A stretch of 8,082 nucleotides of DNA from an uncultured Pseudorhodobacter sp. Lineage in GTDB: Bacteria > Pseudomonadota > Alphaproteobacteria > Rhodobacterales > Rhodobacteraceae. Positions within the stretch are counted from its first letter, which is position 1. Each line of letters opens with the position of its first letter. The notes beneath the pieces are model-generated. The model made no database searches. It saw only the letters and a program-made list of their open reading frames with translations, and was not told the DNA's origin. Shown piece after piece: positions 5,924 to 8,082 of the stretch. A program made the translations under genes and the position numbers. Where the stretch lies: contig CALEMZ010000080.1 of assembly GCA_937910975.1 (NCBI GenBank), positions 1 through 8,082 of the forward strand. The letters are read 5' to 3'.

Positions 5924-6589
5924 TCACCCCGCCAGATGGCGCAAGCCTTGGGTGACATCAGTGCGGATCGCCAGCCGCAACCCAGGCTCATCCCCCGCCT
6001 TCAGCGCGCCCAGAATCAGACGGTGATAGGGTGGCGGCTCATTCCGACGCAGGCGACCATATAGCGCGCGCATGGTGGGGCCGAGTTGCAGCCACACGGA
6101 TTCCGTCAGCGCCAGCATCGCAGGGGCCTGGGCGCGCAGGTAAAGCGTACGGTGAAATTCCAAATTGGTGCGAATATAAGCCACGGCATCATGCTTCAGC
6201 ACGGCCTCACTATTGGCGGCATTGATCGCAGTCAGCCGGTCAATCAGCGCGAAATGCGCGCGTGGCAGTGCGCGCGCGGCCAATTCCGGCTCCAGCAGCG
6301 CGCGGATAGAGGCAAGTTCCTCAATCCGTTCGGGCGAAAGCTCCGGCGTGGCCACCCTCCCTGAGGAGGAAAGCGACAACGCCCCTTCGGCCACCAACCT
6401 GCGCACGGCCTCACGCGCGGGTGTCATCGACACGCCAAAGGTCCGCGCCAAGCCACGCAGGGTCAGGGCGTGTCCGGGAGGCAACTCCCCATGCATCACC
6501 TGGCTGCGCAAGGTGCGGTACAGGCGCTCATGCGCAGAGGCGTTCGGATCCACCGGACGAGAAAGGGACGTGGCTTGGGCGCTCAGCAT
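5924..6589 (-). CDS. GntR-family regulator with FCD ligand domain (221 aa)
   Basis: This is a transcription factor of the FadR/FCD subfamily. The N-terminal winged helix-turn-helix spans about residues 18-83, with the GntR signature LPPGHALTLRGLARTFGVS (36-54) followed by MTPAREAVRRLVAEGAL (55-71). The C-terminal all-helical FCD domain runs from about 88 to 217; typical metal or ligand positions visible are His146 in NLEFHRTLYLRA and His189 in YHRLILGAL. The last histidine often seen in FCD proteins appears to be replaced around Thr210-Asp211, so metal binding may be altered. No effector can be inferred. The ATG at 6589 is chosen; a TTG at 6595 would add two residues. There is no Shine-Dalgarno, but a TTGACG hexamer lies 37 bases upstream. 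It sits 61 bases after the YgjP-like gene and 75 bases before deoD on the same strand. It is the natural candidate regulator of deoD, the SHMT-like gene and the reductase gene. Confidence 0.9.
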   Translation of the reverse strand: MLSAQATSLSRPVDPNASAHERLYRTLRSQVMHGELPPGHALTLRGLARTFGVSMTPAREAVRRLVAEGALSLSSSGRVATPELSPERIEELASIRALLEPELAARALPRAHFALIDRLTAINAANSEAVLKHDAVAYIRTNLEFHRTLYLRAQAPAMLALTESVWLQLGPTMRALYGRLRRNEPPPYHRLILGALKAGDEPGLRLAIRTDVTQGLRHLAG

Positions 6590-6620
6590 GAGCAAAAGCC
6601 AAGCACTGGCAATGCCGCCG

Positions 6621-6626
6621 CGTCAA
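6621..6626 (-). promoter_or_regulatory. TTGACG, possible -35 of the GntR-family gene
   Basis: On the minus strand this hexamer begins 37 bases before the ATG at 6589, the same distance as the better-supported lepA promoter. The 17-base-spaced -10 would be CTTGGC (6598-6603), a poor match, so support is weak. The gene has no Shine-Dalgarno, which would fit a leaderless start. Confidence 0.2.
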
Positions 6627-6650
6627 GGGATTTGCATACCACCCCAGCCC

Positions 6651-7337
6651 TCATTCGCTGAACCGATAGCTGTGCAAGGCATGGCCTTCGGTTTTCAACC
6701 AGCGGCGATGGCGCGCATAATCCGGCATCAGATCTGCGACTATGGCCCAGAACCGGTCGGAATGGTTCATCTCGGCCAGATGCGCCACCTCATGGGCGGC
6801 AACATAATCGAGCACCAGAGGAGGCGCCATGATAAGACGCCATGAATACATCAGCCCCGCCTCGGCGGTACAAGACCCCCAGCGCGAGCGCGTGTCGCGC
6901 AGCGTCAGCGTGCGATAGCGCCGCTCAATGCGCTGCGCGTAATGGTCTGATGCCTGCGCCAGACGGTCACGCGCGCGGGTCTTGAGGTAGGCCGCCACGC
7001 GCACCCCGGCCCGCGCCGCGTCACCAGGCACCATCAGCACATCATCGGCCAAAACCGGGCTGCGCCCTGTACCCGGCACCAGCCGCACCACGCGCCCTTC
7101 CACCAGTATCTCGGACCCAAGGGTCACCACTTCGCTGATCGCGACATTGGTCAGTGCCTTACGAATCCAATCCTCCTGCGCGCGCAAAAAAGCCATCGCC
7201 TCGGCATCGCGCGCACGGGGCGGAAGCGACAGCGTCACCCGCCCATCCAGCCGTGACACCCGCAACGACATGCGCCGCGCTTGCGCGGTGCGGCGCAGCG
7301 TCACCTCAATCGGGGGCGTTCCGGGCAGAACGGGCAT
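6651..7337 (-). CDS. YgjP-like (DUF45, SprT-like) zinc metalloprotease (228 aa)
   Basis: The protein belongs to the YgjP-like metallopeptidase family (PF01863), often annotated as a SprT-type zinc-dependent metalloprotease; its substrate is not established. The zinc site is visible: HEVAH (residues 182-186) with His182, His186 and catalytic Glu183, and the third ligand His192 in AEMNHSDRFW. The family block LRDTRSRWGSC (146-156) precedes it, and the end LMPDYARHRRWL (203-214) is typical. The N-terminal half is a beta-rich region with RRTAQARRMSLRVSRLDGRV. No signal peptide or membrane segment is seen, so it is probably cytoplasmic. The ATG at 7337 has GAGG/AGGA directly upstream (7341-7345), with short spacing. 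It diverges from the FYDLN-type gene and lies 61 bases ahead of the GntR-family gene, so those two could share a transcript. Any functional link to the nucleoside genes is unlikely. Confidence 0.93.
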   Translation of the reverse strand: MPVLPGTPPIEVTLRRTAQARRMSLRVSRLDGRVTLSLPPRARDAEAMAFLRAQEDWIRKALTNVAISEVVTLGSEILVEGRVVRLVPGTGRSPVLADDVLMVPGDAARAGVRVAAYLKTRARDRLAQASDHYAQRIERRYRTLTLRDTRSRWGSCTAEAGLMYSWRLIMAPPLVLDYVAAHEVAHLAEMNHSDRFWAIVADLMPDYARHRRWLKTEGHALHSYRFSE

Positions 7338-7354
7338 ATTTCCTCACTCATTTG

Positions 7355-7423
7355 GCACGCCGCAAGATGCCTGTGGCGTGCTCTTGCCGCAAGCCCATTT
7401 GCACTGACTTGCCCGATGGCAAG
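7355..7423. repeat. Cluster of short dyads in the divergent ygjP-like / FYDLN intergenic region
   Basis: Three perfect inverted repeats lie close together: GCACGCC (7355-7361) with GGCGTGC (7375-7381); CTTGC-C-GCAAG (7383-7393); and CTTGCC (7408-7413) with GGCAAG (7418-7423) around a CGAT loop. The word GCCGCAAG occurs twice (7359-7366 and 7386-7393). None is followed by a T run on either strand. They may be regulator sites or RNA hairpins in the YgjP-side leader. The whole non-coding stretch is 205 bases (7338-7542). Confidence 0.4.
7364..7392 (-). promoter_or_regulatory. Possible promoter of the YgjP-like gene
   Basis: On the minus strand TTGCGG (7387-7392) and CATCTT (7364-7369) are 17 bases apart, placing a start near 7357, about 20 bases before the ATG. 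The match is moderate and overlaps the dyads there. On the plus strand a consensus TTGACA (7444-7449) could serve the FYDLN-type gene, but no good -10 follows it. Confidence 0.28.
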
Positions 7424-7542
7424 GCCCTAAGCTGCAAAAGCCTTTGACAGCCGCCCCCACCTGTGGCAATCGACGCCTTTGCCGGAATTGCGAGGCCCGC
7501 CATGGGCCCCCATTTTAATGCGGAAGTCAAAAGGGGAATACC

Positions 7543-7884
7543 ATGCCCAAAGAAGAATGGGGCACAAAGCGCCTTTGCCCCACCACCGGGAAGCGCTTTT
7601 ACGACCTGAACAAAAGCCCGATTGTCAGCCCTTATACGGGCGAAATCGTGGATATCGAAAGCGTACGCCGCAAAATCGTGTCGGCCGCTGCGGCCCGTCC
7701 GGTGGCCGCTAAAGAAGATGATGAAGTGTTGGTTGATGATCTAGACGCAGATGATGATCTGCTCGCCGTTGTCGAAACCGATGATTCGGACGACGAAGAT
7801 GATGATCTGCTCGAAGATGATAACGATGATACTGTATCGCTGGACGATCTAGCCGATGTCAGCGGCCCGGACGACGACAGCTAA
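7543..7884 (+). CDS. FYDLN-type acidic protein, TIGR02300 family (113 aa)
   Basis: This is a small alphaproteobacterial protein of the TIGR02300 / FYDLN_acid family; no function is established. Residues 1-45 form the conserved head (EEWGTKRLCPTTGKRFYDLN, then KSPIVSPYTGE). Residues 59-113 are a low-complexity, strongly acidic tail rich in Asp and Glu and probably disordered. In many family members the head has two Cys-x-x-Cys pairs like a zinc ribbon. Here only Cys12 remains, with Thr15, Ser29 and Thr32 at the other positions, so zinc binding by this route is unlikely. From memory, Rhodobacterales members share this form. The ATG at 7543 has a strong ribosome binding site AAGGGG (7531-7536), 6 bases away. 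It is divergent from the YgjP-like gene and is followed by tRNA-Ala. Confidence 0.92.
   Translation: MPKEEWGTKRLCPTTGKRFYDLNKSPIVSPYTGEIVDIESVRRKIVSAAAARPVAAKEDDEVLVDDLDADDDLLAVVETDDSDDEDDDLLEDDNDDTVSLDDLADVSGPDDDS
7750..7813 (+). repeat. Direct repeat within the acidic tail
   Basis: The 16-base word gatgatgatctgctcg occurs at 7750-7765 and again at 7798-7813, exactly 48 bases (16 codons) apart and in frame. It encodes DDDLL each time. It is probably a product of slippage or duplication in low-complexity Asp codons rather than a separate element. Confidence 0.7.
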
Positions 7885-7894
7885 AAGGTGCTCT

Positions 7895-7924
7895 GGCCTG
7901 CGCTGCCCATGGTGGCGCAGGGCC
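7895..7924 (+). terminator. Possible hairpin terminator after the FYDLN-type gene
   Basis: GGC-CTGCGC (7895-7903) can pair with GCGCAG-GGCC (7915-7924), with one bulged G and an 11-base loop, 11 bases after the stop codon. There is no T run right after it; the nearest is at 7960-7966. A classical intrinsic terminator is therefore only partly supported. Confidence 0.3.
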
Positions 7925-7969
7925 CAAACCGGGGCAGAATGAGATTTTGCATTTGGATGATTTTTTCTC

Positions 7970-7998
7970 TTGCAGCGCCTGCCCCCCTCCCCTAAATA
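7970..7998 (+). promoter_or_regulatory. Probable promoter of tRNA-Ala
   Basis: TTGCAG (7970-7975) and TAAATA (7993-7998) are separated by 17 bases, most of them C. Transcription would start near 8005, about 24 bases before the tRNA. A small GGGT/ACCC hairpin (8015-8025) lies in the 5' leader that RNase P would remove. Confidence 0.55.
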
Positions 7999-8028
7999 GC
8001 CAAGTGATCCGCAAGGGTCGTACCCGGT

Positions 8029-8082
<54 letters not shown>

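Noticed and set aside
5222..6064. Plus-strand open frame of 280 codons
   Set aside because: It is antisense to deoD and the end of the GntR-family gene, crosses their intergenic promoter region, and has shadow-like composition.

Overview
The window looks like chromosomal DNA of an alphaproteobacterium, most likely Rhodobacterales (Roseobacter/Rhodobacteraceae). GC content is high, and the FYDLN-type acidic protein carries the CPTTGKRFYDLN form that I recall as typical of that order. The LepA, DeoD and YgjP-like proteins also read as ordinary alphaproteobacterial versions. This placement rests on motif recognition, not on a search.

Left part (1-1654): the 5' two thirds of the GTPase domain region of lepA (elongation factor 4) runs off the left edge on the minus strand. 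It is followed by about 490 bases without an intact gene. That gap holds a decayed C-terminal piece of an IS110-family transposase (935-1117) with one in-frame stop. A stand-alone GNAT acetyltransferase gene on the plus strand comes next.

Centre (1801-6589): a DUF1989 (urea carboxylase-associated family) gene on the plus strand converges, with 16 bases between stops, on a minus-strand series. Read in its own direction the series is a GntR/FCD regulator, a DeoD-type purine nucleoside phosphorylase, a divergent PLP enzyme of the serine hydroxymethyltransferase (SHMT) fold, and an aldo/keto reductase. Gaps of 75, 105 and 51 bases, good ribosome binding sites, and a plausible promoter directly before deoD suggest a co-expressed set under the GntR regulator. 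The SHMT-like protein keeps the PLP lysine but has Leu where SHMTs have the catalytic Glu of the KYAEGYPG motif, and Tyr in place of the His before the lysine. It is therefore probably not a housekeeping GlyA. Nucleoside phosphorolysis, a PLP aldol-type enzyme and an aldehyde/ketone reductase together form the most interesting candidate pathway here; that reading is inference.

Right part (6651-8082): a YgjP-like (DUF45) zinc metalloprotease gene on minus is divergent from a gene for an FYDLN-type acidic protein on plus. The intergenic region between them holds several short dyads. The window ends inside a tRNA-Ala (anticodon GGC) preceded by a good promoter.

A theme across the window is that the three genes with no visible Shine-Dalgarno sequence (lepA, the DUF1989 gene and the GntR gene) each have a TTGAC hexamer 35-37 bases before the start codon. 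This is the position expected for leaderless or nearly leaderless mRNAs.
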